DNA from: Ferruginibacter paludis
GTDB lineage: Bacteria; Bacteroidota; Bacteroidia; Chitinophagales; Chitinophagaceae
Direction of reading: 5' to 3'
Assembly: GCF_030409685.1 (NCBI RefSeq)
Contig: NZ_JAUFQJ010000006.1
Location: forward strand, 62,001-126,000
DNA length: 64,000 nt
Below, piece by piece: positions 46,191 through 57,400 of this stretch (positions are counted from its first letter, which is position 1; the number at the start of each line of letters is the position of its first letter). The translations under genes and the position numbers were made by a program. The notes beneath the pieces are model-generated. The model worked only from the letters and a program-made list of their open reading frames with translations. It was not told where the DNA came from and ran no database searches.

Positions 46191-47378
46191 TTAGGCTACA
46201 GATTTAAGCTTACTAGCTTGTCCGGTTGTATTTTGTTCCGCCAGGCAATCATTTATTTTATCCATCATTTCGGCTGTTGTGCAATCCCAGGAAATGTCTT
46301 TCAGAAAGGCATCTACTTTGGATAGCCATTGTTTGATTTGTTTATTACTTTTCGCCAGTTCTGTCTCAGCAGATTTAATAAATTCGTCCGCATTGTCTGC
46401 GATGTATACCAGTTTCTTATCTCCATAAGGGTTAACTACGTCGGTAATAGAAGTGGAAATTACCGGCTTCCCGGCTGCGAGGTATTCGGGCGTCTTGGTG
46501 GGACTTATATATTTTGTAGATTCGTTTTTTTCGAACGGAATTATTGCAAAATCCCAGCCGGAAAGATAAACTGGTAACTCACTGTAAGACTTGGAGCCGA
46601 GATAGTGAATATTAGGCAATTTCGGCAGATCTTCCGGATTGATCTTTACCACCGGTCCCAACAATACCAATTGCCATTCAGGTCTTTTTTCTGCCACCTC
46701 TTTTATCATTTGTATGTTAAACCGCTCATCTATCACACCATAAAAACCGAAACGCAGACGGGTTATTTGCTGCTGATCGTATGGCTCGTTAAGTTTGTTA
46801 CGGCCTTTAGAAAAATGAGTTTTGTCTATACTGCTGGGAAAGGGAAAAATATTCCGATGTGCATGCTTTTTTGCCTCAAATAAACTGTACCCTCCGGTGA
46901 AAACCACATGGGCTTTACTAAAAAGTTCAGCCTCCATGATCTTTAGTTCCGCCGGGGCAAATTTGAAAGCGGCTAATTCATCCATGCAATCATATACGAC
47001 CACCTGGGCATTCAAATGACTGCTGATTTTTAAGGCCATGGGTGTATAATACCAGGCGATAAATTTTTCTATTTTCTTATCGGCGAACAAGGTATTGATC
47101 AGTTGTTTTTGTCTTGTAACAATAGATTGCTTATCTGTAGCTGCCGAGCTAAGATAAGGCGTAACAATCCAGACATTTTCCTCTGTGAGTCTTATCTGGA
47201 GACGGTCTCCCGAATCATGAAATAGTGGTTCCTCTACAAAAAATGTTCTATACTGTTTTGCAAAACGACTCATCAAATGCTGGGGACGCTGATAGACAAA
47301 ATCCCACCGGAGGTGAGAAAAACAAACAAGATCTGTGCAGGTATTTTTATTGATTTCTAAAAGTTGATTTGTTGGCAT
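46191..47378 (-). CDS. Glycosyltransferase, GT4-like
   Basis: 395 residues with a GT-B fold. The N-terminus has FSHLRWDFVYQRPQHLMSRFA, a signature of a widespread glycosyltransferase group with VYQRPQHL, followed by AWYYTPMAL and the C-terminal nucleotide-sugar half: FGFYGVIDERFNIQMIKEVA, LLGPVVKINPEDLPKLPNIHYLG, and the donor motif PFEKNESTKYISPTKTPEYLAAGKPVIST. The first gene of the glycan operon in transcription order (GT, GH1-RmlD, glf, acidic protein). Donor and acceptor unknown; the presence of glf suggests galactofuranose-containing glycans. Confidence 0.9.
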   Translation of the reverse strand: MPTNQLLEINKNTCTDLVCFSHLRWDFVYQRPQHLMSRFAKQYRTFFVEEPLFHDSGDRLQIRLTEENVWIVTPYLSSAATDKQSIVTRQKQLINTLFADKKIEKFIAWYYTPMALKISSHLNAQVVVYDCMDELAAFKFAPAELKIMEAELFSKAHVVFTGGYSLFEAKKHAHRNIFPFPSSIDKTHFSKGRNKLNEPYDQQQITRLRFGFYGVIDERFNIQMIKEVAEKRPEWQLVLLGPVVKINPEDLPKLPNIHYLGSKSYSELPVYLSGWDFAIIPFEKNESTKYISPTKTPEYLAAGKPVISTSITDVVNPYGDKKLVYIADNADEFIKSAETELAKSNKQIKQWLSKVDAFLKDISWDCTTAEMMDKINDCLAEQNTTGQASKLKSVA

Positions 47379-47617
47379 TTTTTCGGATTTTAATTATTAA
47401 ATACTTACAAGTGGTTAGATGCAGGCGATTACTTTAACTAAAAAAATATGCCAGCAATTTTTACGATGTGTATACAATATTTTTACTAATAAGCCGTCCA
47501 ATTTTTACCCGTTTTGAGAAAGGCAATCCCTTTTTATCCCCATTAACAAATACCATAAAATAGTTTTTAATCTTCCGCGTTTGTTTTTAGTCTAACAACT
47601 ATTAATAAACAAACTTT

Positions 47618-48733
47618 ATGAAAACCTGTAGCGCTCCGATTGAATCATCTGCAGATACTGCGGCAATGCTTCGCTGGCCCGAAGAGAAAATAAACGCCTG
47701 GTACAATAAAAATCCATGGCCCATTGGATGCAATTACATTCCTCAATATGCCATTAACCAGCTTGAAATGTGGCAGGAAGAAAGTTTCGATGCAAACGTG
47801 ATAGATAAGGAATTAAGTTGGGCATCTGGACTGGGATTTAACACCATCCGTGTGTTTCTGCATCATCTTTTATGGGAACAGGATAGTAATGGCTTTTTAA
47901 AAAGAATCGATTCATTTTTATCCATAGCCTCCCGGTATAATATAAAAACCATGTTTGTATTTTTTGATGCAGTATGGAATCCGTTTCCGAAGCTTGGCAT
48001 ACAACCCGATCCCAGACACTATGTACATAATTCGGGCTGGGTACAATGCCCGGGGTACGATGTATTAAATGACGTTAGTAAATATGACCGGCTGCAAGAT
48101 TATGTGGCTGGAGTTGTAAACCATTTTAAAAACGATGAAAGGATTTTAATCTGGGATTTATTCAATGAGCCGGACAATATGAATACAGCCAGTTATAAAG
48201 ATGATAACTATGCGCTGCACAAAGCAGAACTTTCCATGAGCCTGTTGACAAAATGCATTTTGTGGGTGAGGGCAATCAATCCAATTCAACCCATCACAAT
48301 GGCACCGTGGCAATTTGACTGGAGCGACCCGGCCAAATTAACTGCACTGGATAATTATATGTTTACGCACTCCGATGTTATTTCATTTCATTGTTATGAG
48401 GATAAAAAAGGAATGGAAAAACGAATCAACAGTTTAAAAAGATATAACCGGCCAATGATGTGTACCGAATATATGGCGAGGCCATTCAACAGTACATTTC
48501 AGCAAATACTACCACTGTTAAAAAAGCACAATATCGGTGCTTATAATTGGGGGTTCGTTGCCGGAAAATCCCAAACTTTTTGCCCATGGGATTCGTGGCA
48601 ACAACCGTACACTACTGAGCCGCCCATCTGGTTTCACGATGTACTAAGAACCAATGGCGAACCTTACGACAAAAAAGAAGTTGCCTACCTGATAAAGTTT
48701 AACAGGAAGAATATAAAAAAGATAGCCTGTTAA
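47618..48733 (+). CDS. GH5-like glycoside hydrolase, cytoplasmic type
   Basis: 371 residues of TIM-barrel type: GCNYIPQYAINQLEMWQEESFD, GLGFNTIRVFLHHLLWEQDSNGF, KTMFVFFDAVWNPFPKLG, with acid/base Glu in IWDLFNEPDN and nucleophile region PMMCTEYMARP. This belongs to the cellulase/GH5-like proteins found in Bacteroidota, often named 1,4-beta-xylanase; no signal peptide is visible. It is divergent from the glycosyltransferase gene across a 239-bp intergenic region that must carry both promoters, suggesting joint control. Substrate unknown. Confidence 0.85.
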   Translation: MKTCSAPIESSADTAAMLRWPEEKINAWYNKNPWPIGCNYIPQYAINQLEMWQEESFDANVIDKELSWASGLGFNTIRVFLHHLLWEQDSNGFLKRIDSFLSIASRYNIKTMFVFFDAVWNPFPKLGIQPDPRHYVHNSGWVQCPGYDVLNDVSKYDRLQDYVAGVVNHFKNDERILIWDLFNEPDNMNTASYKDDNYALHKAELSMSLLTKCILWVRAINPIQPITMAPWQFDWSDPAKLTALDNYMFTHSDVISFHCYEDKKGMEKRINSLKRYNRPMMCTEYMARPFNSTFQQILPLLKKHNIGAYNWGFVAGKSQTFCPWDSWQQPYTTEPPIWFHDVLRTNGEPYDKKEVAYLIKFNRKNIKKIAC

Positions 48734-48867
48734 TTACAGCAATATTAATCATAAACTAATGTCTCTGCTTTTATGGCTTACAGCTCCGCCTGACGAGTCA
48801 TAATTTGACCGGATGCATACCTTGCGCCTTGATCTGTAAGCTGTGCATCAAAAGATGCTAACCAGGC

Positions 48868-49312
48868 GGAACGTTGGATTTCTATAGACAGGCAGAAAAC
48901 AGGTACGCCCGCAAAAATACCTGTTCTCCCGGTTGCCGCAAAATTGTTAGACAAGTACAAGAATCATCCCCAATGTGGTATGAAGGACCGTTTACTGCCG
49001 GTTCTGAGTAACCAAAAAATGAACGCCTACCTGAAAGAAATCGCGGATACCTGCGGTATCGACAAAAACCTCACATTTCATATTGCCCGTCACACTTTTG
49101 CCACAACCGTTACACTAAATAATGATATTCCTATTGAAACCGTGTCAAAAATGTTAGGTCACACCAATTTAAGAACGACGCAACACTATGCAAAGATTTT
49201 GGATTTAAAAGTTAGCAAGGATATGATGACCTTGAAAAAAAATTATCAGAAAAACCCGCGGATCGTTAACAGCACGCAGCTTCACTTTTTGTAGAACTGC
49301 TTTAATTAGTTT
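48868..49312 (+). repeat. Direct repeat, copy 2 (integrase 3' end)
   Basis: Near-identical to 37209-37640 in the same orientation. This copy keeps 21 bp (LPVLSNQ codons) that copy 1 lacks. The left edge at GGAACGTTGG is sharp. Confidence 0.85.
48869..49294 (+). pseudogene. Tyrosine recombinase C-terminal fragment
   Basis: The reading ERWISIDRQKTGTPAKIPVL, LLDKYKNHPQCGMKDRLLPV, KEIADTCGIDKNLTFHIARH, MLGHTNLRTTQHYAKILDLK contains the His-Arg box and the nucleophile Tyr, but the arm-binding, core-binding and first catalytic segments are absent: the sequence joins unrelated DNA immediately before ERW. It is a stand-alone 3' fragment and cannot encode an active recombinase. Versus copy 1 it shows small substitutions (S to A, I to V, F to L). 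Confidence 0.88.
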
Positions 49313-50879
49313 TAAGGCAGTTATTTGTTAATTGATGTCCAGATGATGAGCAAGGTCATGACGGAAGCAAGGTGCATAAGAAATTAGTTTCCCTTGCAGT
49401 TGATATCAGGTGAGGTAAATAATTGCAGTAGGAACTGCAATTAACAAACCTAGTAGTTAAGAATTGAAAAATATTTTTGATACTCACAATGCACAAGATT
49501 AAGCTTGGGTACAAGAAGACGAACCCAAAGATTTAAGAGGTGGAAGGGCTGCCATGTCGCCCGATTTGCCAACTTGTGACTTAGAATCAATGCGAAGCAA
49601 CGCCCGATTAATGTAAATATGGAAATTAAATTTTATTAATTTATCCAGTGTCGAAGCGCACTTAATTAAATCATATTATCAAACGGTTCGGCTTTTATAT
49701 CTGCATATGGAAATAACTTTTTGTTCTATCGAACAAGATCCAGCCCAAGAAAGGCTAGGTTTTAATCGTGAGTGGGCAACTTCAAATAAATGAAATCCTA
49801 ACCATTCAATTGTTGATAATATTTAACACCTGTGATTCTTTTGGCAGCTGCTAAATAGATCGGTTTAAATTTGTAAAATCAAACCGACATAAACATTCAA
49901 CGTTCAATTTTTACTCCATCTTTATTAAGCTTTGGTTTACAAGCAGTGCAAGTGTAAAAGAACTGACCAATATCAATGCTTGGTGTGATGAATACCTCCG
50001 GCTCTACTATTATATCATTCGGGCATAAGACAAATCCATCAAAGCGACTTAAAAACTAATCCAGTCACCCAGGGCAATAAGGGAATATTTATGTCTGACA
50101 AATCAGTATGGATTATACGGAAAGAGTTATTGGGAAATTAAGATGAAAGATGGCCCTATTCTACAGCAATATTGTACGTTTTAAATTGTAAGGCCCGGTC
50201 AATTTCAACATTAGTTTTTTATCCTGTATATTTTATGCTGATGAAGTCGGGCATTTTTTACATGGCAAGACGAAGCCAAAAGGTTTGTAAATATTATTTG
50301 CCAGTCACTTATGAACCCATAATATCAACGGTAAACGTAGCGCTACAAACTGCAGCAAGTATTGCTGATAATGCAGATGTAATTATTGAGCGGAAAACTT
50401 TTCATTTTATGCTGGTGAACGACCATAATGCTTTGAAACTTGACAAAAAAAATACTTTTCCTTGCCTCTGATTCGCCGGTTGATTCAAAAGGAATTTATG
50501 CGAACTACAAAATGATCGAGCAGGATGAGAAAGACATCGTTGAGTCTTTGATGGAGGGAATTGTGAACGAACCAGGCAAGCAGTATTCGGCGGTGAGGAA
50601 GGCTTCAAGTGGAAAAAATCAAGCGTAGCAGTGATCTTCATATGTCCATTAGAACATTTACAGTTAAAGTCGGAAGGGGCAGCAAGATGCAATTGTAATA
50701 AACCCCGTGAAGGATATTCCAAATTAAAAAATAATCATCAGGATTAAGCAGGTGCTTAATGAGCAAGAGCGGCTATAGATTGATACCCATCGAAAATATG
50801 TTGATCCGGATTATCGGCGGTCCATACATGTATTTTTTCATTCAGGGACCAGAAAAACCTACCGGGTCATAACACCTGG
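49295..50879. other. Decayed stretch without intact genes
   Basis: About 1.6 kb. Several protein-like fragments exist, including a plus-strand reading at 50172-50471 (YYLPVTYEPIISTVNVALQ, ADNADVIIERKTFHFMLVND) and one at 50440-50628, but none has a recognisable family. Near 49855-49885 CGGTTT and AAACCG could form a small hairpin. It looks like the remains of earlier insertions next to the integrase fragment. Confidence 0.4.
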
Positions 50880-51134
50880 CGCCGTAATAAGCCTGTTACA
50901 CCACCCAACTATGGACATGGAATATTATTTCGTAGTATGGATGGAAAGTTGCTTATGTGTATCCACAGTCATAAAAAAGTTAACGACTGCATTATTCGTG
51001 TGCCACATTTGTTTGAAGCTAATTTATCGGACGGTAAAGTGGTCGTAAGCAAATTTATAATCGTTAAAAGGTTTAAGGGCTGTGATAAAACATCGACTGA
51101 GGAAAACGCATTTTGTTTGCACAGGCACTATTGA
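50880..51134 (+). pseudogene. GH43-like C-terminal remnant
   Basis: The reading PPNYGHGILFRSMDGKLLMC, IHSHKK and RVPHLFEANLSDGKVVVSKF follows the pattern at the end of many GH43 proteins (GHGMxFRTxDGxLLMxxHSPN...RPxxFExxxxxGxLVV). No catalytic part is present and no start exists. The frame then runs on without similarity to a stop at 51132. The identification is tentative. Confidence 0.4.
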
Positions 51135-51283
51135 TGCCAGCACTAAAGAAGTGAAAAGAGCATCCATACTATTTTTTAAAACAAATACCTACAGAACATA
51201 TTCAATTGCAGTGTTCAATAAAAAAGCTGAGCAGGAAATTGCCTTGAGTTAATCTAACGTCAAAGGTTATACGAAGCATAAAA

Positions 51284-51315
51284 AAGGTTGTCAATCGGCG
51301 ACGATTGACAACCTT
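51284..51315 (-). terminator. Strong intrinsic terminator of the RHS gene
   Basis: A perfect 14-bp stem (AAGGTTGTCAATCG / CGATTGACAACCTT) with a four-base loop, followed on the minus strand by TTTTTT. It lies 90 bp beyond the stop of the 8.6-kb gene. Confidence 0.88.
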
Positions 51316-51405
51316 GGGGAATAGTCGTTTAGTGTTAATTCACGTTTATTTTACCGGAGTACCAATACCTTCCTTGCCATTGGTTCATTACGGCGGACCG
51401 TTTGC

Positions 51406-54400
51406 TTACTTTGAGCTCTTCTTTTTCCACATCTGCCGGTCAAATACCGCCTTGGCGAAATTGCGGGCACCTAAGTTCTTACCATTTTGCCAGTTCTTCT
51501 TCATAATCGCAATCTTCTCCTTCTGACCTGCCAACCAGGTTTTTTTGTGCGGATCGGATGTTAACACATTCACACCCAAAACACTTAACGTAAGATGATA
51601 TTGTTTTCCCGCACCCTTTCCGTCATTCACACCGGTGTGCGTATTGGAAGAAGTCGTGGAAGCACTATTGCCGGCAGCCGTTGACGGCTGTATGGCATTG
51701 GAGTTACTATTTTGTTGTGAAGCGGCACGTGTGGCCATTTGGTTTTTCTTGTTTTCGACTAGCGTGTGTATTAAGTCAGTCTTTTGTTTTGCTGTCAGGT
51801 CACTAAACCATCTGGCATTACCGTCCGGATCAATGAAAGTTATCGGGTTGTTTTGCACGTAAGCATAAGGTGAAGTACTGATTTCGGTCGGCAGATCCCA
51901 TGAAGGATCTACACTTGGCCATACACTGGTTACAGGATCATAGTACCGGCCCCCGTAATAATATAACCCGGTTTCGTCATCCAGTTCTTTGGCGTTGTAT
52001 AAATACGGAGTGTTTTGCTGGTTGCCATGTTCATCAATAAATGTTTCTCCAAAAGGGTAGTATTCCACATGTTGGTATACTTCTCCGCCTGCATCAGTAA
52101 TGTAGGCTGAATTGCCGAGGTGATCAGGATGATAATAAAACTGCTGTCCATCTTTTATACTGCCACCATTACCGCTGGCACCAAGTTTACTCACGATGCG
52201 TTGCCCTTCTATATAGAAATGTTTCGTATAGCCTCCACTGGTTACATCTTCATAAGGATTTACGTAGATGGTGTAATTTCCTATGCCCGTGGTTTTGGCA
52301 GCTAGTTTTCCATTCACCGAAACTGTTTGACCGTTTCCAACACTTTTTAATACCCTCGTTCCACCGGCATCATAGGTATAATTGAATTGCTGTCCATTGT
52401 CCGAAAGGGTTTTAACCCTGTTTTCTTCATCCCATATAATTTGCCTGTTTTGGGCGCTTACATCATCCTGCGAACCCAACTGGTTGCCATTTTGGTCATA
52501 GGTGTAGGCATCAGTACCGATGTGAATGGGCGAATGCGGCTGACTCCCTGCATTATAAGCGTAGTTATAATTATAAGAAGATTGGTTTTGCAAAACCCAG
52601 TTATTGTTATCATTTGCCCGGCTTTGATGTGTTTGTGTTTTACCGGTGATACTTGAAACAGTATTATAAGTCATAGCCAGGTTAAAGCTGTCTACATGGC
52701 TGCTTCCGCTGAAACTGCCGTTTGCACTGGTCAATCTATATAGATCATCATAAGTATAATTATACGCGGCGCCTCCTCCCATCAAATTATTGGGCGGAAC
52801 GGGTGCTGCGTTCACGATATTCAGAATTTCATTTTCATTATCCCAGGTATAGGTGTTGTCCATCATGAAACGGCTGGCTTTTGTTTTCGCCGTCATCTTT
52901 GCAAGCTCACGACGTTGAGCGCCGAAGGTGTAGGTCATTTGCGTACCATTGCCGTACTGCATGAACACCCGCGTTTCGAATTTGTCATACCCCGATTGCG
53001 TCAGATAGTTGTAGGATGTTCCACCATTCACACCTGTCATACTTTGCAGCGATCCTCCAACATTATAATTATAAGTCAGCGTCTCGCCATCAGGATAAAT
53101 CATACCGGTAACGCGGTTCCATGTATCGTAGGTCCATTGCGTGGTAAAGGTTAAAGCAGTTGTATCAGGCACATTGATCACCCTTATATTTTTTACGGTT
53201 GCTCCATGCGGGTTATAAAAAAATTGCTGTGTTCCCGATCCATCCTGCTGGGTAACTATTCTGCCAGCTCTGAAAAAAGAAGCGCCTGGTGCCCCGTAAG
53301 TAATGGCAACATTGCTTTGCGGATTTTGGGGATACGTGATATTGGTAAGCCGTTCAAAGTCGTAGGTGTACTTGATCCCTGCACCGGCACCTTGCAGATT
53401 CGCAGTTATTTTTCCAGATAGGTTTCCTGCGAGATCATATTTGTAATTGGTTGTGCCTGCGTCAGGATGCTTATCTGAAATTTTTCTGCCCAACTGGTCA
53501 TATGTCATGGTAATAACGTTGCCGAGATCGTCAGTCACGTTTGTTAATTCATTCACCGGATTATAGCTATAACTAGTCCAAACACCATTACCCTGGCTGT
53601 ACTGTTGTTTTGTGGCTTTCAACAGTTCCCTTACGTTGAGGAAGCTTTCTGTGCTGATTCCGTTGGCATCAGATGACGTAGTTTTAAATTGCATGATGCC
53701 GTTTTGATCGTTGCCAAATCCGTATGTCATTTTTCTGACAACGAGGTCGGGTAAAGTATCGGTAAGCATTCTATCCATTACATCATAACTCATGCCTTGT
53801 GGTGTTACTTCGTCACTGCCGGTATTATATATGCCAATGGTTCCTTTTGCTTCGGTGAGCGGGTACCACTGTTTTACCGGCCTGAAAAATGCATCGAATA
53901 CTGTAGAGCCTGAAACTACCATTACTTCCTGGTCGGCAGTTTTTGCCCCGGTGAACAGGCCAATATCTTTTTTGGTCTGCACTTCCCTTCCTATACCGTC
54001 ACGGAACGAGGCAGTTTCCAGGTAGTTTCCGGGATGGGCCGGATCATAATGTTTCGCCATCGCCCATGCAGTTGGATCATCAGGGTGGTATTCAAAGGCA
54101 ATTGTGAATGGCTGGCCGGAAGCAATTTCCAAAGGCTCGCGAATCGTCAGTATCCTCCCGGCCGCATCAAGCGTATATTGTGTCTGTTGTCCGTTCAGAT
54201 CGGTGCTGGTAAGTTGTTGTCCAAACCTCACATCGTAGGTGGCACTGGAAGAATATTTGTATGAATCAGATGTTTTGGTGACGTACGTTTTAACATCTCC
54301 GTCATACTCGTAAGTGTACATCAGGCTTTGGCCATTGGCATTTTGCGGATGGGTAATGGTTGCCAGGTTGCCGTACGTGTCATAGGTCATGTCGTACTTA

Positions 54401-57400
54401 GCTGCATCAACAGATGTAAGATAAAGCCGCGTTTGTGTGATGTTGCCCGTATTGTTATCTATATCGGTTGCACGCTGCCTGTAGGTCTTGCCGCTACCCG
54501 ATATCGTCACAGAGCTGGGTACGTTCATAATATATTTGCCGGTAACCGAATGATAACTGATGGCTGTTGACAAGTCATCATCAGTGCCGGGATCACCAAA
54601 GTCGGTAGACCGGGAGAGATTTCCCAACAGGTCGTATGAATAGGTGATGCTGTCTGTTTTGCCTGCCTCAGCCTGTCCCTGGTAAAATAGTTTGAACGTT
54701 TTTACCAATGCCGGAAAAGCGGTGCCATCGTTCCTTTGAACCAGGCTATCCTGAAGAGCAACCCCGGAAGAAATATTTTTCAGTTCAATGGTGTTAACAA
54801 CCTCCGTGAACTTGTTACCGTGAGCGTCTTTTAATACCGTAGATTTTAAAATACCCTTATTATAATAATTATCGGTGAAGTAATCATCCTGGGTTGTACG
54901 GTAAACGGCATTCCCATGGTCGGTATCGAGTTCTTTGGTAATTACCTTTCCAAATCCATAAAATTCTCTTTCGTCCCGGTTATACTTTCCGGCTTCGTAT
55001 TCATAGGCAGTGCTTGTGGAGTCAGGCCCATCGCCCGAGCGGCCATCATATAAATCAACCCGGGATAGTGCCCATACGCTGTTTGGCAAATCATAAGTGT
55101 TCCCCACCCTTGTATAGTCCATTACAAAGCTTCCGCCCAGCGGACGGGTTACTTTTTTAAGCAGGTTGGTTCTTCGTATCGTCGATCGGGAAACGGTAAG
55201 TTTACTGTCTTCATCAGATTCGAGATAATCGGGAAAACCATCGCCATCAATATCGTCAAACTGTTTCTGGGTCCTGTCGGCACCCTGTGAAATAGTTATC
55301 TGGGGATTAATACTCAGCTTTACGACAGGCAGAATCGGTAAAATGGAAATACTTATCGTAAAGCCAATATTAACAGATTCGCCGCTGGAAGCGCCATTGT
55401 TGACAAAGCTGGCACCGGTCCATTGGATAGGCGGGCCGAAGCCATTGCCCGTATTCAGGCGTACTTTAAGTGGATTGACTTCCTGGATATAATCCAGCAG
55501 TCCGTCACCATTTACATCCAGGAGCGTGTTGTTGGTGACGTTGTCACTTCGTGTAAGAGAAATTCCCGCTGTGATGCTATGATTTTCGATATTTATACTG
55601 ATACCACCGCCCTCGCTTATAGCTCTTCCGCCGCTTAAGCCGCTATAGCCCCATTGTTCAGCTTTCAGGAACGAATACCCGATGTTGAGTTCTACGGTGC
55701 CATCAGAATGCACCCGGTCCGGCAGGCCGTCGCCGTTTACATCCATAAAGGCAACAGTCTCATTATCGAAATTAGCGCCAAAACTGCCGGAAATACCAGC
55801 CGAACCTTTTGATTTTGCCTCTGCAGCATCCGCTTTGGCCCCGCCCGATGTTTTAGAAGCATTGGGCGAAGTGGAAAATGCCAGGGAACCACCCGCAGTT
55901 CCCCCCACAGAGGTATGATTCGAAAAAGTTACATCTCCAAAGCCTAAAGGCCTGGCAGTTGGTTCGAGGCTACCGTTCGGGTTTGTGTATTGAATCTTGC
56001 TATTGGAAAGGATATCCGGGTAACCGTCACCGTTCATGTCTGTAAAATCATAAACGAACTTGGTCGTACCAGTACTTGCGCCTACTCCGGCCTCCCCACC
56101 GGGCGTGGCGACACCCACGCTAAAATCATCTGTTTGTGCCACCTTTTTAATACCTACGGCGCCAGAGGCTGAACCTGCGGCAGATGCAACAACCGGGTTC
56201 ACCGGCAGTAAGTCGTCTCTGCCCATGCGGGATGAGCTGATCGTATCCCGGGTAACAAAAGTCAGGTTATCATAACCTATCCAGGCCTTTCTCTGATTAT
56301 TGGGAACCAGGTAAATGAATTTATCATCCTTGGGTTGATAACCTCCTTTACCATCGTAAGTTTGTTGCATATTGTTCATCGATCCCATGATGTTACTTGT
56401 ATCCACCAATGGACTCAGGTTGATAGTATCAGGTTTTGTCATCAGCGCTGCATTAAGATGCAGGTCGCTTTCAAGGATGGGCTGACCGGCACGATCCCGG
56501 TTACCGTTGTAGGCAAATTGCCCCCAATGATGGTAGAGCGGTCCGAAAATAAAAGAGTTATCGAAAGTATGAAACCCGCCCTGCAACGTATCCGGCTTGC
56601 TGTGCTTCGGGTGCACGATCACTGTGTCAGCGTCAAGTGCATTGGCAACAAGCGTGTCAGCCGTATGATATTCGAAAAACACCTTGTCGCCACTGTTGAG
56701 GATGGCTGTTAGCGCCGGATGGGCGCCGATCTTACCATTCGTTACCGGTATGGTTTCTTTGGCAATCAGCTCATTTTCTTTTTTTACAGAAAAATAGATC
56801 TGGCCGTTTTGAAAATTCGGATTCAGTGTCGGTTTGGCCTCTATAGAAAAAGTATCGGTGGAGGGAGCGGTCCATGGCAGACTTGGGATTACGTCTTTCG
56901 TATAAGCCTGGAAATCGACCGTAGGAGAAATTTGGATCAACGGATTGCCACTACCATCAACAACGTGGAGCTTAGGATCATCTGCTGCAGTATAAGAGAC
57001 ATTGGGATTCCAGTTTAGCGATGTCCAGTCAATATTCGATTGTGAAGAAACACGAAAAAACAGGTTTTCACCTTTAACCACTTTCTGGTCAATGGACACA
57101 GGAACTGTTACTGCCTGGTTCCAGTTGATATGTTGTTCCAGGAGCGTGGTATACACTTCCTTATTTTTCTTGACTATGGTAACAACGATGCTGTCGGAAG
57201 TTACCGGTTTAGTAAAATTACCCCCGATATGAATTGTTCCGTCAATTGGCATACCCACCGAAAGGGGGGCAGACATCAGAAAGTCTTTGTCTGACTGAAA
57301 CTGGTAAATTGGCTGGCCATTGGCGTCGTTCAACCCGGCAACATGGCTGCTATAAGTTATTTGCGGTGTCCAGTGCACCTGGTCATACGCACCGTTAAAT

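Noticed and set aside
50440..50628. Small gene starting with TTG (LASDSPVDSKGIYANYKM)
   Set aside because: Non-ATG start, no family, and surrounded by decayed DNA; listed only as part of the gene-poor stretch.
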